This document shows positions 12,835 through 23,473 of a DNA stretch of 64,000 nucleotides, piece after piece. A program made the position numbers and the translations under genes. The stretch's first letter is position 1. Each line of letters begins with the position of its first letter. The notes beneath the pieces were generated by a model. The model saw only the letters and a list, made by a program, of their open reading frames with translations. It was not told the origin of the DNA and did not search any database. Where the stretch lies: positions 24,377,038 through 24,441,037 of the forward strand of contig CM059577.1 in NCBI GenBank assembly GCA_030386875.1, read 5' to 3'. Source of the stretch: Morinoia aosen. Lineage: Eukaryota > Arthropoda > Malacostraca > Amphipoda > Talitridae.

Positions 12835-13395
12835 AATTTTTGGTAAATCTGAAGGAGATGACAGTTGTTGATTTTGTAAATTTTGATGCCTTAGCATAGT
12901 TATTTAGATCGTAATAAACAAGTTTTCTTCTATGCACTTTTTGTCTCAAATGAGTATTTTATTAGTTATAGCGGTAAATGACTTACCGCAACTCCACTCT
13001 TTGAAGCGGAAAGAAATTCTTTGATCGAGTTGTATGGCAATACTGCAATGGCGTCTCGCTTCCAGCGCTCTGTCTTGAAAGACGAAACCAAACCTACCGC
13101 TATACCTCGTTAAATACTCATTTGACGAAAAAAGTGTATAGAATAAAAGTTGTTTATTTCGATGTTATTACCATGTTTCAAGCAACAAAAATTTGAAAAT
13201 CGATGAGTAGCTGTTTATTCAAGCGCATTCGTCATCAATGACGAAACTAAACTTACCGCTATAAATCGTAAAATACTCATTTGAGACGAAAAGTGCATAG
13301 AAGAAAACTTGTTTATTTCGATTCAATTAATTAGGTTCAGGCACCAAAAAGTGGAAAATCGACAACTGTCATCTCCTTCAGATTTACCAAAAATT
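12835..13395. mobile_element. foldback element related to the FB family
   Basis: The left end (AATTTTTGGTAAATCTGAAG from 12835) is matched in inverse orientation ending at 13395, with arms of about 50 bp followed by a second inverted layer ('cttctatgcacttttgtc'-type at 12930 against 13280). The centre (about 12975-13070) carries the shared motifs 'ttaccgcaactc', 'tttgaagcgga' and 'atggcaatactgcaatgg'. I could not fix a target duplication because the flanks are AT repeats. Confidence 0.7.
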
Positions 13396-14569
13396 TTTAT
13401 AATAATGTTAAACTTAAGCAATATAAAATACATGCTAACACATCACCAAGACATTTAATTAGGAGTTATTTCTTAGCCCCAAATTTTTATTAGTTAGAGA
13501 CTATGGAACCTCTTCATTAGTTCTCAGTTTCTACAGTACTTGCAGTATATTAAACTTCATGCCCACCTGAATAAAACCTACAGTAATTACAATCAAATTC
13601 TCTAAAAATAATTCAAAATATCAGTTCTTACCAGGAAACAGATATGGTCGTAGAAGATTTACACAATGCTTTATGTAGTTTCATTTCTAAAATGAAATTT
13701 CATAACTTTTTTGAACATATGCAAGTATTATTGTCAGATTATAAGAGAATATTTTACTTATTATTCTTATACTAATTATAGAAGTTCAAGTACAGAAAAA
13801 CAATGATTTTAACCACGTTAGTTCTCTCGGCATTGGCAAACCTCCAAAGTTAGCGAGCGCAACATGAAAAGTCAAAACATCGCGACGAAACCTGTATAGT
13901 TAATTTTCGCATGTAACAGCAGCCCTAGCTCTCACAAATGCAAGCAAACAGTTCAGAAAACATCAAGTTTATTCCACTATAAAATTGCAGAAGTCCATCA
14001 AACACCACATGGTTCCTTCACCTCCACCTACTACCAGACTACAAGTCTACAACCACTGATGGTAAACAGAGTCTTTTCGTTTACATTGTTGATTCGATGA
14101 TGCTTGAGTTGACCGAGAGCGCCCCCTAGGAACAACTTTGGAAGAAAGGCAAGACATGACCTCGAGTAAGCGCCAGCCTGGGTTCAGAGGTCAAAAGAAT
14201 ACAAGAATGGCGCAAAGAGATGAGTAAAAATGATCCAAGGACAATAAGCTGTAGATATTTGATGTAAAAATCTACAACCATTTACAACGGATAAACGTTT
14301 TTATTCAAATATTGTACAGGACGACACTTGAAACGCATGTCCCAATGCGGTGTAACCCAAAGTAAATCATGCGTAAAAATATATGTGTGATTCACCCGAC
14401 ACTCAGAACATACAAGTGGATTGGGTGAGATATTAATTAACGTACTACACTTACACAGCTCTGATTATTTAACACACTCGTCCACGACGAAGTTGCCACT
14501 TGGTCTTAAGTAATATTTCATCAAACATCTACAATTATTCGTTTAAGCTGAGAACGAAAATATCCTGAG
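13396..14569. other. non-coding DNA
   Basis: No gene was identified. The stretch 13900-14200 is less AT-rich and contains 'gagcgccccctagg', but no open frame with splice sites was found there. Confidence 0.45.
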
Positions 14570-14744
14570 TAGGGATGTGAAAATATGCTGCATATTGGCA
14601 GATTTTTCTTGTGCATATGCAGCATGAATTTTGAAAGCTTCGGCAAGAAGTACGCAGGTAAAACTACAAAATATGCAGCTATGCCATACGATGCATCTAT
14701 GCTACACTTTATTATAATTTTTAACTCACATTTTTTATGCCCAG

Positions 14745-14815
14745 CAAAAATTTACATATATATATATTTACCTCTGTATATATTCAGGTAAATATATATA
14801 TATTTACCTATATAT
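14745..14815. repeat. AT-rich inverted repeat near hAT-1 left end
   Basis: The word 'atatatatatttacct' is followed after about 12 bp by its inverse 'aggtaaatatatatatat', and a third partial copy follows. It is a short cruciform-prone tract inside hAT-1. Confidence 0.6.
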
Positions 14816-15112
14816 CCACTCGGCCCTGGCTCACTCGGAATCTTACTAGCACAGTTTCAAATTTGTAGATTTTATGTGAAACAATTATGCAGAAACTATA
14901 ATACAGAAGAACAATGTGCTTCATCATGCACAGAAAAATATTTTTTCACTTTTTTCGCTAATATTCAAGTGTGCACAATTCTCAATTAAGTTTTATAACT
15001 TATGTGAAAACAAACATCTTGTAACAGTAACTTTTCTAATTTGAAAAGTTGAGAACGATTATAACGAACGAAAAAAAGTATCTAATCGAAGTTTGATTCT
15101 GAGTAATAGTTT

Positions 15113-15499
15113 TCATGAATGCAAGAAATATTTTCTACCACCTTTTTTATACGAGAAATATTTTTTGACATGAAATTCAAAGGTTACACTTAATAATTGC
15201 ATGGTATTTGAGGTTTTCAAAACTAATCTTTTACGATTATCTGCCAACAAAGTTTTAAACTGAGAAAACATTCGCTCGACACCACAAAATACAAGAGGAG
15301 CAAAGGTGAAGCAAGCAATTTCGGAAGGTGAATATCCCTTAATGGATTCATCCATTGCGTCAGGAGTATCAACAGTCAAAATTGAGTTTATTGTTTTTAT
15401 CTGTTCGAAGCTTAGGTTATTCGCAAAAAAGTGCATTTAACTTTTGATAATATCTATTATCATTTGTGTTCTTCTTTGTTACCTTTACGTTTTCCATTT
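15113..15499 (-). pseudogene. hAT-1 transposase, C-terminal dimerisation domain
   Basis: The minus-strand frame ending at 15113 contains FAPLVFCGVERMFSQFKTLL, then ADNRKRL. This is the hAT dimerisation signature (family pattern: ...VERxFSxxKxxLxDNRRxL). Weaker matching sequence extends upstream to the LINE junction at 15499. It is separated from the rest of the transposase by 5.1 kb of LINE sequence and cannot be expressed as one protein. The methionine at 15436 is internal and not a true start. Confidence 0.8.
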
Positions 15500-15905
15500 A
15501 AACAATTTAAACAATTTAAAACAATTTAAACAATTTATTTACCACAGGAGATACAGAAGTAGAATGTTTCTTAAGTCTAATACAATGGTCAGAGTTGAGT
15601 ATAGCTACCTGTGGGCCCGAATAAGTTCAGCGACTTCTAGGGCATCCTACCATTACATTATTCTAGGGCGTACAATAATGTTTAACCTAATTCACTTAGC
15701 CTAGTTTCGCATTAGACTGATCAACAGGATAATGAACTCGATATTGATGTTTAATTTTACAATATAGGTCATATGGACAATATTTAACAGTATATTCGAT
15801 AACGATTTGGGAGCAGACTGAAAATCGGCGATATTACTCATGGCAAATTGCATTATTAGGACCAGAAATGTAGGAGGCAGGATTTGACTTGGTGATCTTA
15901 CACGA

Positions 15906-18900
15906 CTAGTATTCTGATAAGAAGTGAGACTCAAGATTTCTTTTAAATACCTTGTAAGAATTACTTTCACGGATCTCCGCAGGTATTGAGTTCCAGGTTT
16001 TAGTTCCAACGAATAGTATACTATGTTGCGAGCGGGCCTTTGAATAATAAGGAAGCATGAATTTACTTTTATTTCGTGTTAAATGGTCGTGATGACCAGT
16101 TTGCGCAGTTAATAACTGTTGAAGGCTATTGTCGCCATCATTCGCTAATGTTTTGTAGATGAAATTGCAGATGGAGATTTTGTAGAGATCCGAGAGTTTA
16201 AGTATTTGTAAATTTTTGAATGAATCATTTGTGTGAGCATTATATTCTAGGTTCTTTACCGCTCTGATGGCTCTTTTTTGCAGAGTAAAAATTATATTGG
16301 TTTTATTTTTATCAGTTCCATGCCATGCTTCTATTCCGTATTGCAGGTATGGTGAAATGAGCGTTCGATAAAGCATTAGTAAGGCTGTTTCAGGCAGGAA
16401 ATTTTTAACTTTATTCAGGATTCCGATGGATTTTGATAATTTAGAACTAATATGAGTGATGTGCTCTTTGAAGGTCAGATGTTTATCTATTATGATGCCC
16501 AGAAATTTACATGAGTTGGTTTCTTTGATTTCACCTTCGCCAATTTTAATGGATGGTAGAGATATATTTTTCTTGTATGAGAACGTAATATAATTTGTTT
16601 TATCGATATTGAGGCTTATTTTATTAGCTTTAAGCCACAGTGAAACCTTATGGAGTTCATTATTTATACTCTCCGCAATCGTAGTGGGATTTTCGTTCGG
16701 AAGGACCGCAGAAAGCGTACTGTCATCGGCAAAAAGTATGAATTTAAAAAATGATGTAGATTTAATAATATCATTGATAAAAATCAGAAAAAGGAGAGGC
16801 CCAAGAACAGATCCTTGTGGAACTCCATGGCTAATTTTTTGTGGGTCCGATTTTGCGTCGTCAATGACAACGTATTGCTTCCGATTTGTTAGGTATGATC
16901 TGAACCAATCATGGGCAACCCCACGAATGCCATAACAATGAAGTTTCGAGAGTAATATGTTATGGTCCACACAATCGAATGCCTTTCGAAAGTCAAGAAA
17001 TACAGAGAAGACAGTCTTTCCGTTATCTATATTAGAATAAAGGAATTGTAAATGATTTAATATTGCCTGTGTTGTTGATTTTTTACAGCGAAAGCCGTAT
17101 TGTTTATCATAGAGAAATGATTTTTGTTCAAAATAAGAGTACACTTTTTTATACACAATTTTCTCGAATACCTTGCTAATAATTGGTAACATGGAGATAG
17201 GTCGATAATTGTTTACACAGGTTTTTTCACCATTTTTAAAGATAGGGGTTACTCTAGCAACTTTGAGGGAGTTCGGGAAAGTGCCTAGTAAGAGAGACTG
17301 GTTAATAATATTGGATATCAGCGGGGCCACAATATCAGCAATTATTTTAAGTATTTTAGTTGGAAACGTTTGTAACCCACTCGATTTATTTTTCATGTTG
17401 TTTATGCACGCAATTACATCGGAGGAGTTTGTAGGCGTAAAGAAAAAGGAGTTGTGTTCTCGAATATGATCCATAAATTCGAGGTGATCAGTAGGTTCAC
17501 TTGGAATACCATTGGCTATAGTTTTCCCTACGTTTACAAAGAAGTTGTTGAAGAGATTAGCAATTTCATTCTTCTCATGGTATTTTACATTATCTTGAGT
17601 GATATAACCAATTTTCTTTTTTTCAGCGTTATTCGGTTTATAACAAGAGTTAAGGAGGCGCCAAGTCTTTTTAACGTCAGCTTTGAATTGAGTAAACTTG
17701 AGGGTAAAGTAGCTCTTTTTTGATGTTCTTATCTGGTTTGTCACATAGTTTCTGAATCGGTTATATGTTTCTCTAGATATTCGCCCTTCGCAAAGGAGGG
17801 CTAGGTACGCTTGGCGTTTCTTTATATTTATCACGATGTCTCTAGTAATCCAGGGCTTTTGTTTATTTTTCGGGGTAACTGTACGAGTTACAATTGGGCA
17901 ACACTGATTGTATGCGGTCATTATAGTTTCAGTCAACTTTACTACTGATTCATCAATGCTCCTTGCATTATTGTTTTGTTGGGTGATGTGCAATGTTGGC
18001 ATTAAATCTTCTAGAACGGTGCGCATTTCTTCTAAATTTGATTCGTTTATTTTACGATATGAATAAGTTTCAGCCCGTGCTTTGGTGCACGCAAGATAGA
18101 CATTTTTCTTAATAAGAAAAACTGGAAAATGATCTGATAAGTCAGAAGTAATTATTCCAGCAAGAAAATCACTTGGGTCTGTCATAAAGATATTGTCAAG
18201 CAGCGTGGCACATTCTGAGGTTATTCGTGTTGGCTTTGTGATGATCGGAAGGAAAGATTTAGAATGAAATGCATTTAAGAAATTAGAGATTGGTTCATAG
18301 CTTTCATGTTTCAGCAAATCATAGTTGAAGTCACCGCATATTATTATGTCATTGTAGAAGGACCTGTTGAACTGAGAAATAATTCGATTAAGCTCATTAA
18401 GGAAGGATATAGGACAGGCTGTAGGCGGCCTATACACCGTTCCAAGCACAATTCGTTTGCCATCTCTAGACAGTTCTACGAATAATGATTCTATATGATC
18501 CTGATTCAGTGTTGCACTTGCTATGATTCTCGAATCCATGTGCTTAGAAATGTATGTACTGATGCCCCCGCCTCGCTTGTTTTTTCGTAGCGAATGGTAA
18601 CTATGATAATTTTCAAATTTAATCATGTCTTTGGTCGAGTCATCTAGCCAGCTTTCGGTGAAGCTAATCACATCTAAGGTATACTTAAGTTCAGTAATAG
18701 TGCATTGTATCTCTTCCAATTTTGGATAGAGTGACCTACAGTTCCAACACAGTAGCGAAAAATCCTGCCGGGTTATTCGTATAGATTCGTTGAATTTTGA
18801 TATATTAGTATATCTGCAGTTTTCAGAGTCGTTTAGGTTTGGAAATATTCTGTTCAAATGATTGAGATCCGGGTCGATTTCATCTAATATATCAGCGTGA

Positions 18901-18908
18901 TCAGTCAT
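15906..18908 (-). CDS. LINE ORF2: AP endonuclease and reverse transcriptase
   Basis: A 1000-residue protein. The N-terminal apurinic-type endonuclease shows CWNCRS (N56), FTESW (E85), CGDFN (about 191-195) and SDH (258-260), the residues used for target nicking. The reverse transcriptase shows NYRPISMLPI (about 567), DFRKAFD (639-645), GVPQGSVLGPLLF (695-707) and the catalytic FADDS (726-730). Thumb and C-terminal regions follow to the terminal SEY and a TAG stop. It performs target-primed reverse transcription of its own RNA. The methionine at 18908 is the first in frame; some LINE ORF2s begin differently, so the exact start is uncertain. No disabling mutation is visible. Confidence 0.9.
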   Translation of the reverse strand: MTDHADILDEIDPDLNHLNRIFPNLNDSENCRYTNISKFNESIRITRQDFSLLCWNCRSLYPKLEEIQCTITELKYTLDVISFTESWLDDSTKDMIKFENYHSYHSLRKNKRGGGISTYISKHMDSRIIASATLNQDHIESLFVELSRDGKRIVLGTVYRPPTACPISFLNELNRIISQFNRSFYNDIIICGDFNYDLLKHESYEPISNFLNAFHSKSFLPIITKPTRITSECATLLDNIFMTDPSDFLAGIITSDLSDHFPVFLIKKNVYLACTKARAETYSYRKINESNLEEMRTVLEDLMPTLHITQQNNNARSIDESVVKLTETIMTAYNQCCPIVTRTVTPKNKQKPWITRDIVINIKKRQAYLALLCEGRISRETYNRFRNYVTNQIRTSKKSYFTLKFTQFKADVKKTWRLLNSCYKPNNAEKKKIGYITQDNVKYHEKNEIANLFNNFFVNVGKTIANGIPSEPTDHLEFMDHIREHNSFFFTPTNSSDVIACINNMKNKSSGLQTFPTKILKIIADIVAPLISNIINQSLLLGTFPNSLKVARVTPIFKNGEKTCVNNYRPISMLPIISKVFEKIVYKKVYSYFEQKSFLYDKQYGFRCKKSTTQAILNHLQFLYSNIDNGKTVFSVFLDFRKAFDCVDHNILLSKLHCYGIRGVAHDWFRSYLTNRKQYVVIDDAKSDPQKISHGVPQGSVLGPLLFLIFINDIIKSTSFFKFILFADDSTLSAVLPNENPTTIAESINNELHKVSLWLKANKISLNIDKTNYITFSYKKNISLPSIKIGEGEIKETNSCKFLGIIIDKHLTFKEHITHISSKLSKSIGILNKVKNFLPETALLMLYRTLISPYLQYGIEAWHGTDKNKTNIIFTLQKRAIRAVKNLEYNAHTNDSFKNLQILKLSDLYKISICNFIYKTLANDGDNSLQQLLTAQTGHHDHLTRNKSKFMLPYYSKARSQHSILFVGTKTWNSIPAEIRESNSYKVFKRNLESHFLSEY

Positions 18909-19558
18909 TCAAAATTAGTAAACAGTAGGCAGTAAGTGCTATTGTACAACTTAAAACGAAATACAGAGTCAAGATTAAAAGGATATATCTATCTAAAAAC
19001 TAGCTTAGAAAGTATAGAAAAGAGTAAGAAATCTAGCGGGATTTCGTGGGTACACTCAATACTCAGCCAAGAGCGATTAATATTGGAGTTCAATATACAA
19101 AATTGATGCGTACAAATTGCTGAAGGCGTTGTTACAAAGTTCACATACAACAGGTAATAAGTTTAAAAAAAAATAAAAATAAATAGAAAAAAATTTAGCG
19201 ACGATGATAATCTAATCAGCTAATATGTTTTACACATAATAATAGTTTGTTGGTTAAAAATTACATACAATTTACGAGGAAAGGTGAACAAGGTGGATAT
19301 CAATATTCCATCATAATATTGGTAGGTACAAATTGCTGGTGGTGTTGTTGCAATTTCCAATACAGTTGTCATAAATGTTCATATATATCTGTCATAAGAT
19401 TGTCAAAATTGAGGTAAAACTGCCGCATATATCTTTAGAGGTTGGAACTGATTCATGACATGAAGTTATGCAGTTTGAAGATCTAGTGTAAAGTTATAGA
19501 ATTCTAGGCGTTATTGGCATACGAGTATATAATTTGACACAGGTACATGTTTTGATAC

Positions 19559-20395
19559 CTAATTGAGGTGAACACCCAAGACCTGATTCGATGATTTATC
19601 CAGTTGCCGCATCAGGTATTGGTCGAGCTCTTCTGGCGTGTTAATCTGACGTCTCGAGTCCGGTTGTCCAGGGATGAATGCGAAGATGTTTCCATCTTGG
19701 GTCCTCGGGGTTCCGATTTTTTCCGGGAAATTTCTCTTGGCTACTCTCAAGGTGTACATGATCTTGGCTCGTGAAGGTATTAGATATTCATTTATATAGA
19801 ACGTTGGTTTATTTACTCGGCAGGCAGAGAGAATTTCACGTTTTTTGTTGTAATGTTTCAGTTCGAAAGCGATGTTTCTTCGATCCTCGTTTCCACTTAG
19901 TGGTTTTCTTCCCATTCTGTTAGCTGACGTGATGTCAGCATCACTGAGGTCGATGTTGATGTCCTTCAGAATTTTGCAGACTGTTTCTTTGCAATTTTCG
20001 TTGTTGTGTGAATGAGGTAGTTCCCCCCCGGAAATGACGAGAGTACATTTTCTATCTTCCAGGTCTCGGCGCTGATCATTTTTTTCCAAGCGATCGAGAC
20101 GTGACTCCAAGCTTTGTATTTTTTCATTCTGCTCTTCAATAATTTGTTTGTGTTCTGCTTCTTTTCCTGCTATTGTTTCAGATAGTGTTTTAAGGTCGCT
20201 TATTTCACTTTTCATTTCGTCAATATCACTATTAAATTTTGTCATCACTGAGTCGAAATATTTTATTAGAACAGATACCACTTCTTTGCAGTCTTGCGTT
20301 AGGCTAGACACATCAGGATATTGACCAAACTTTGGTTGATATTCACAGCTGTTATTGCAGCTGCTGATGTTGTTGCGTTGCTTCCTCGCTCCCAT
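19559..20395 (-). CDS. LINE ORF1: coiled-coil RNA-binding protein
   Basis: A 278-residue protein that begins MGARKQRNN and ends in a TAG stop. Residues about 55-115 form a heptad-rich coiled coil (many L/I at a/d positions, E/K-rich), as expected for trimerising ORF1 proteins. The following part (VISGGELPHS..., then INIDLSDADITSANRMG) resembles the RRM-like and C-terminal domains of L1-type ORF1 ('transposase 22'-like) proteins found in many invertebrate LINEs. The role would be RNA packaging and chaperoning for ORF2. It is intact. Confidence 0.8.
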   Translation of the reverse strand: MGARKQRNNISSCNNSCEYQPKFGQYPDVSSLTQDCKEVVSVLIKYFDSVMTKFNSDIDEMKSEISDLKTLSETIAGKEAEHKQIIEEQNEKIQSLESRLDRLEKNDQRRDLEDRKCTLVISGGELPHSHNNENCKETVCKILKDINIDLSDADITSANRMGRKPLSGNEDRRNIAFELKHYNKKREILSACRVNKPTFYINEYLIPSRAKIMYTLRVAKRNFPEKIGTPRTQDGNIFAFIPGQPDSRRQINTPEELDQYLMRQLDKSSNQVLGVHLN

Positions 20396-20582
20396 CTTGT
20401 AGGTTTAGAGAGTTGGCTTTCTTGTATAAACGAGGGTTGAACACCTTCACACTTTATGAGGGAATATTATATTCTTAGTTTGATGATTTCTATGTTGATA
20501 TCACATTTGAATCCTCATGGCGAGAGAGGGTACCCATTCAGGCTAGAAGTACATTCTTTCTAACAATAGGCACTTTGTTTCG

Positions 20583-20612
20583 GAGCGAGCGGAGCGAGCG
20601 GAGCGAGCGCAA
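20583..20612. repeat. three copies of a 9-bp GC-rich unit in the LINE 5' UTR
   Basis: The unit ggagcgagc is repeated about three times in an otherwise AT-rich context. It lies near the LINE 5' end and may belong to its internal promoter (inference). Confidence 0.7.
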
Positions 20613-20652
20613 CGCACATCCTCACCATATGGAGTCTCAGAGGACACTCATT

Positions 20653-21560
20653 CATTTTATTGCTCTTGAAATTCGAAGTCCCTGAGTTTCTAGCTCCTTG
20701 TCAGTACAGATAACCACAGAAAATGTGCTGTCAATGAATGCAAGACTACTGGTAATTGAGAGCCTTCCATTAGACTCTGGTACTCTTTGATGCTATGCGC
20801 TTCATCTTGTTCAAAGAGCATGAACACAGGGTGTATACTTCATCGTAATGCATAGTGAAATATTGGGCCGCGGTCAACAAAGTACCCCATTTTTTCACAA
20901 TTGATGTTGGAGGAAGGGGGGTGTTCGGAGCAAGTATTTCTACACTTTTCGAGGCTGTTATAAAACGATTCACATCAGGATAGCTTGCTTTCACTAATTC
21001 CGCCAATCTGTGAAGACCGTGAGCTAAACAGTGAATCATTTTTGTGAATCATTTTTGGAAAGCAAACTTGTAATCTGTTCATGGCTTTTATCATGTACGG
21101 TGCAGCATATGTGCACACGAAAAGTACGTTTTCGTACAGGGTTTGCTGGAGCCTATTAACCAGGAGAGAATTGTTGAAAAATGCGGCAGACGAATGGTTA
21201 ACGACTGGTAAAATTCCGATGTCAGCCAAGTAGCATCTACCCCGTTCAGACTGAACATCCAAAACACTGAAGACAAAACAAGCAATGTATCGTTGTTCAA
21301 CATCAGTACACTCATTTACCGAGGACCATATTTTGTGACCGGCAGCTTTTTTTCGAAGGAAATTCAACTTATTCTTAGACATATCTTGCAAGTAATATTT
21401 TTTCAATGGGGTTTGATCTGGAATCTCTTTGCCGGTGTACTTACAAAAAAGTTCCTGAAATCAACATTGTTCAATTTGTGAAGAGGTATTTCACTATAAG
21501 CTAAGGCGGTACACAACTCAGCATTGAATGTGGAACATCTTTTACAAACATTGCGCGAAG
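20653..21560 (-). pseudogene. hAT-1 transposase, catalytic core
   Basis: Translation gives KIWSSVNECTDVEQRYIACF, then YAAPYMIKAMNRLQVCFPKM, then CLAHGLHRLAELVKASYPDV, then PLPPTSIVKKWGTLL. All are hallmarks of one hAT transposase group. A 13-bp tandem duplication (gtgaatcattttt twice, 21031-21056) shifts the frame between the PKMIH and CLAHGL blocks. Two positions usually occupied by catalytic aspartates appear as Asn (SVNECTD) and Tyr (TYAAPY). The protein is therefore both frame-broken and catalytically dead. Upstream, ELCTALAYSEIPLHKLNNVD lies in another frame. Confidence 0.85.
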
Positions 21561-21809
21561 ATGTAGTGAGTGTCTGACTTATTAGGCTTGTACCACGTGT
21601 GTGAGCATCGGAACTGCCAGGTCCAGGTTGCCTAGATCCAATCGGCCCTGGCTCACTCGGAATAGGTTGATTTGGCTCTGGTTGATTCGGGCCTGGTTGA
21701 GTATGCATACTGGTAGACTAAATTCTGATTGCCTCAATCCATTTTCGCCTGACCTCTTTCCGCGAAATTCCATTTTTACGGGATTCCCAGACTCGGGTTC
21801 CTCCGACTC

Positions 21810-21945
21810 AGGCTGAACGGGTTGACTGGATGAAAGCAGATTTTCCAGAAACATTGTTTAGACTTTCTTGGTGAAGGGCCATCCTTTTTATATGCCCTGC
21901 AGTTCTCAAGTGTTGAGTAACCAAATACCTCGGCGAACAGGACAC
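21810..21945 (-). pseudogene. hAT-1 transposase exon with second half of BED zinc finger
   Basis: A strong acceptor (TTTTTTTCAG) precedes 21945. The exon starts VSCSPRYLVTQHLRTAGHIK, giving the H-x5-H half of a BED finger in phase 0 with the upstream exon. The frame ends at a TGA near 21810, and the next recognisable coding is in a different frame with a Pro/Gln-rich tract (21708-21600). Confidence 0.7.
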
Positions 21946-22284
21946 CTGAAAAAAATATTCAAATGAAACTACAGACGAATGTAAAATCTTGTTTGTACCA
22001 TGTGCGTATCAAATGTCAATGCGCAATATCAGAAATCTATTAGATTTATTCCCTGCATTATTATTTATACACTTTATATGGTCGCAGTTTCGACCTAATT
22101 TTTTTCCATTCAGACATTGAAAATAGTTATGCAAGAGCAATTCACATCCTTTGATAAAAATAATTTGATAAAGTGTGCACTAAGCCCAACATGGTTCTAC
22201 GTGACAATATTTAGAAACTAAAACCTTGTACCACGCAAAACTTCTCTAACATGCTCTGAATGAGAAAACAGTTTTATATTTCAC

Positions 22285-22389
22285 CTGTTTCTTACAATAA
22301 ATGCAATAGAGCAATTCTTCCTCGGCTTGAAAATCTTCAAATTCCTTGGAGTAGTCTAAGAATGATTCTGTCTTGTTCACCTTCGTCAT
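22285..22389 (-). pseudogene. hAT-1 transposase first exon, first half of BED zinc finger
   Basis: An ATG at 22389 opens 35 codons ending LLYCIYCKKQ, followed by CAG/GTGAAA as donor. C-x2-C joined to the H-x5-H of the next exon makes a BED-type DNA-binding finger, the usual N-terminal domain of this transposase group. The exon is in phase 0. Confidence 0.7.
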
Positions 22390-22808
22390 CGTTGTAGATC
22401 ACTACTAGCCGTACTAATCTCAAATATACTTCATAATGTAACTATATCTAGAAATTTTTGTGCTAATTCCCGCAAAATTAAAATAAACTTTTGAAGCAGC
22501 TGTAGCACCTTACAATTATAATTGATTTACGAAAATTTCAATTTAAAAAATTGTTCCAGTTATACAAAAAGAATTATTATCTAAAATTGGATGAAAAAAT
22601 GAATTGAATTTAAAAGTATTGAGAAGGTTTTACTAGGTTTTGGTTTGCTACGACTTACAGTTTTTTATGCATGTTCGTCATATTTTATGGTGTTTCGAGA
22701 AAAATATGCGATATGCCCACACTGCATATATACTTGAGGGCATTTTTTATGCAATTTAATATATGCTCAAAAGCATATACATGCAATATGCTCTATGTCA
22801 CATCCCTA

Positions 22809-23473
22809 GTGATAAGCAGTGTCGAGTTAGCCCTCGAGAAACAATATGATAGGAGATATTTGAACAAATTTGAGACCTTTGAGAAAAAAACACGTGCGAC
22901 TCAACTTTGAAATTCATTAATTCACTTCTTGCAGGTGCTCCATTGATAGATAAATTTGTCAAAACCTTGACTCGAGAAACATGTTGCTTCAGGTAGGTTC
23001 CGGTCGAGCCGAGCGACGTTGAAAGAGTATTTTTGCAATACAAGACTGTACTGGCAAAACAGGAGGAGCTTCAAGTTTGAGAATCTGAAAGTTCATTTAG
23101 TCATTAAATGTAACTAGACATTTTAGGTAGCCTACAGTTGCTAAATCACGGGCACATTTATTGATTTCATCTTGTTTTTCTTGAATGTTAAAGTAGCGTT
23201 AGCATACGTTTTATTTAATCCCTAAAATACCTAAACGTTACCTCAATTAAAATATTTAATAAAAGTTCCATAAATCATTGTACAGTTATCAGTTGGTTAA
23301 AAAAAATTCATGAAAGTTCAGAGCCTCTATCATTGTAAATTTTAAGGCAAATCTGACTAAGAGTAAATGAATCATAGCATTCAGGTTGAGGAGCTTATAA
23401 AACATTAGCTGAACGTTTTTACAGCTTGTTTTTGGAGCTTATAGAGCTTACCTTCCAAGGGCTCGCAGTCAGA
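22809..23473 (+). pseudogene. relic of another hAT transposase
   Basis: At about 22985-23075 the plus strand reads VEPSDVERVFLQYKTVLA, a degraded hAT dimerisation motif unlike the hAT-1 copy in sequence and orientation. The rest of the stretch is AT-rich and featureless. Confidence 0.6.

Larger units (their letters stand above)
15500..20652 (-). mobile_element. non-LTR retrotransposon (CR1/jockey-like LINE), apparently full length
   Basis: On the minus strand the order is 5' UTR, ORF1 (20395-19559), a spacer of about 650 bp, ORF2 (18908-15906) and a 3' UTR. The tail is about four copies of an (AAATTGTTT)-like unit at 15500-15540 instead of poly(A). Tandem short-repeat tails are typical of CR1-type LINEs. 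The 5 bases CATTT border both ends (15495-15499 and 20653-20657), a plausible short target duplication. It sits inside the hAT-1 transposase. Both ORFs lack premature stops, so the insertion is young and could be active. Confidence 0.85.
14570..22808 (-). mobile_element. hAT transposon hAT-1, split by a LINE
   Basis: The terminal inverted repeats are TAGGGATGTGA (14570-14580) and its complement TCACATCCCTA (22798-22808). Both sub-ends are rich in ATGCATAT/GCATATGC words, which are typical subterminal transposase-binding repeats of hAT elements. The transposase reads on the minus strand: BED zinc finger at 22389-21810, catalytic region at about 21560-20653, dimerisation domain at 15499-15113. 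The middle is interrupted by the LINE at 15500-20652; without it the element is about 3.1 kb, normal for hAT. No convincing 8-bp target duplication was found (atcctgag against gtgataag). The copy is dead. Confidence 0.85.

Noticed and set aside
14118..14135. CTCF-like 'gagcgccccctagg'
   Set aside because: Only the G-rich half of the motif fits; the rest of the consensus is absent and there is no supporting context.
15906..20395. Host-wide reassignment of TAA/TAG to glutamine
   Set aside because: Both LINE ORFs in this window terminate with TAG at the expected protein ends, so the standard code holds for the host; the anomaly is confined to the gypsy-type element.
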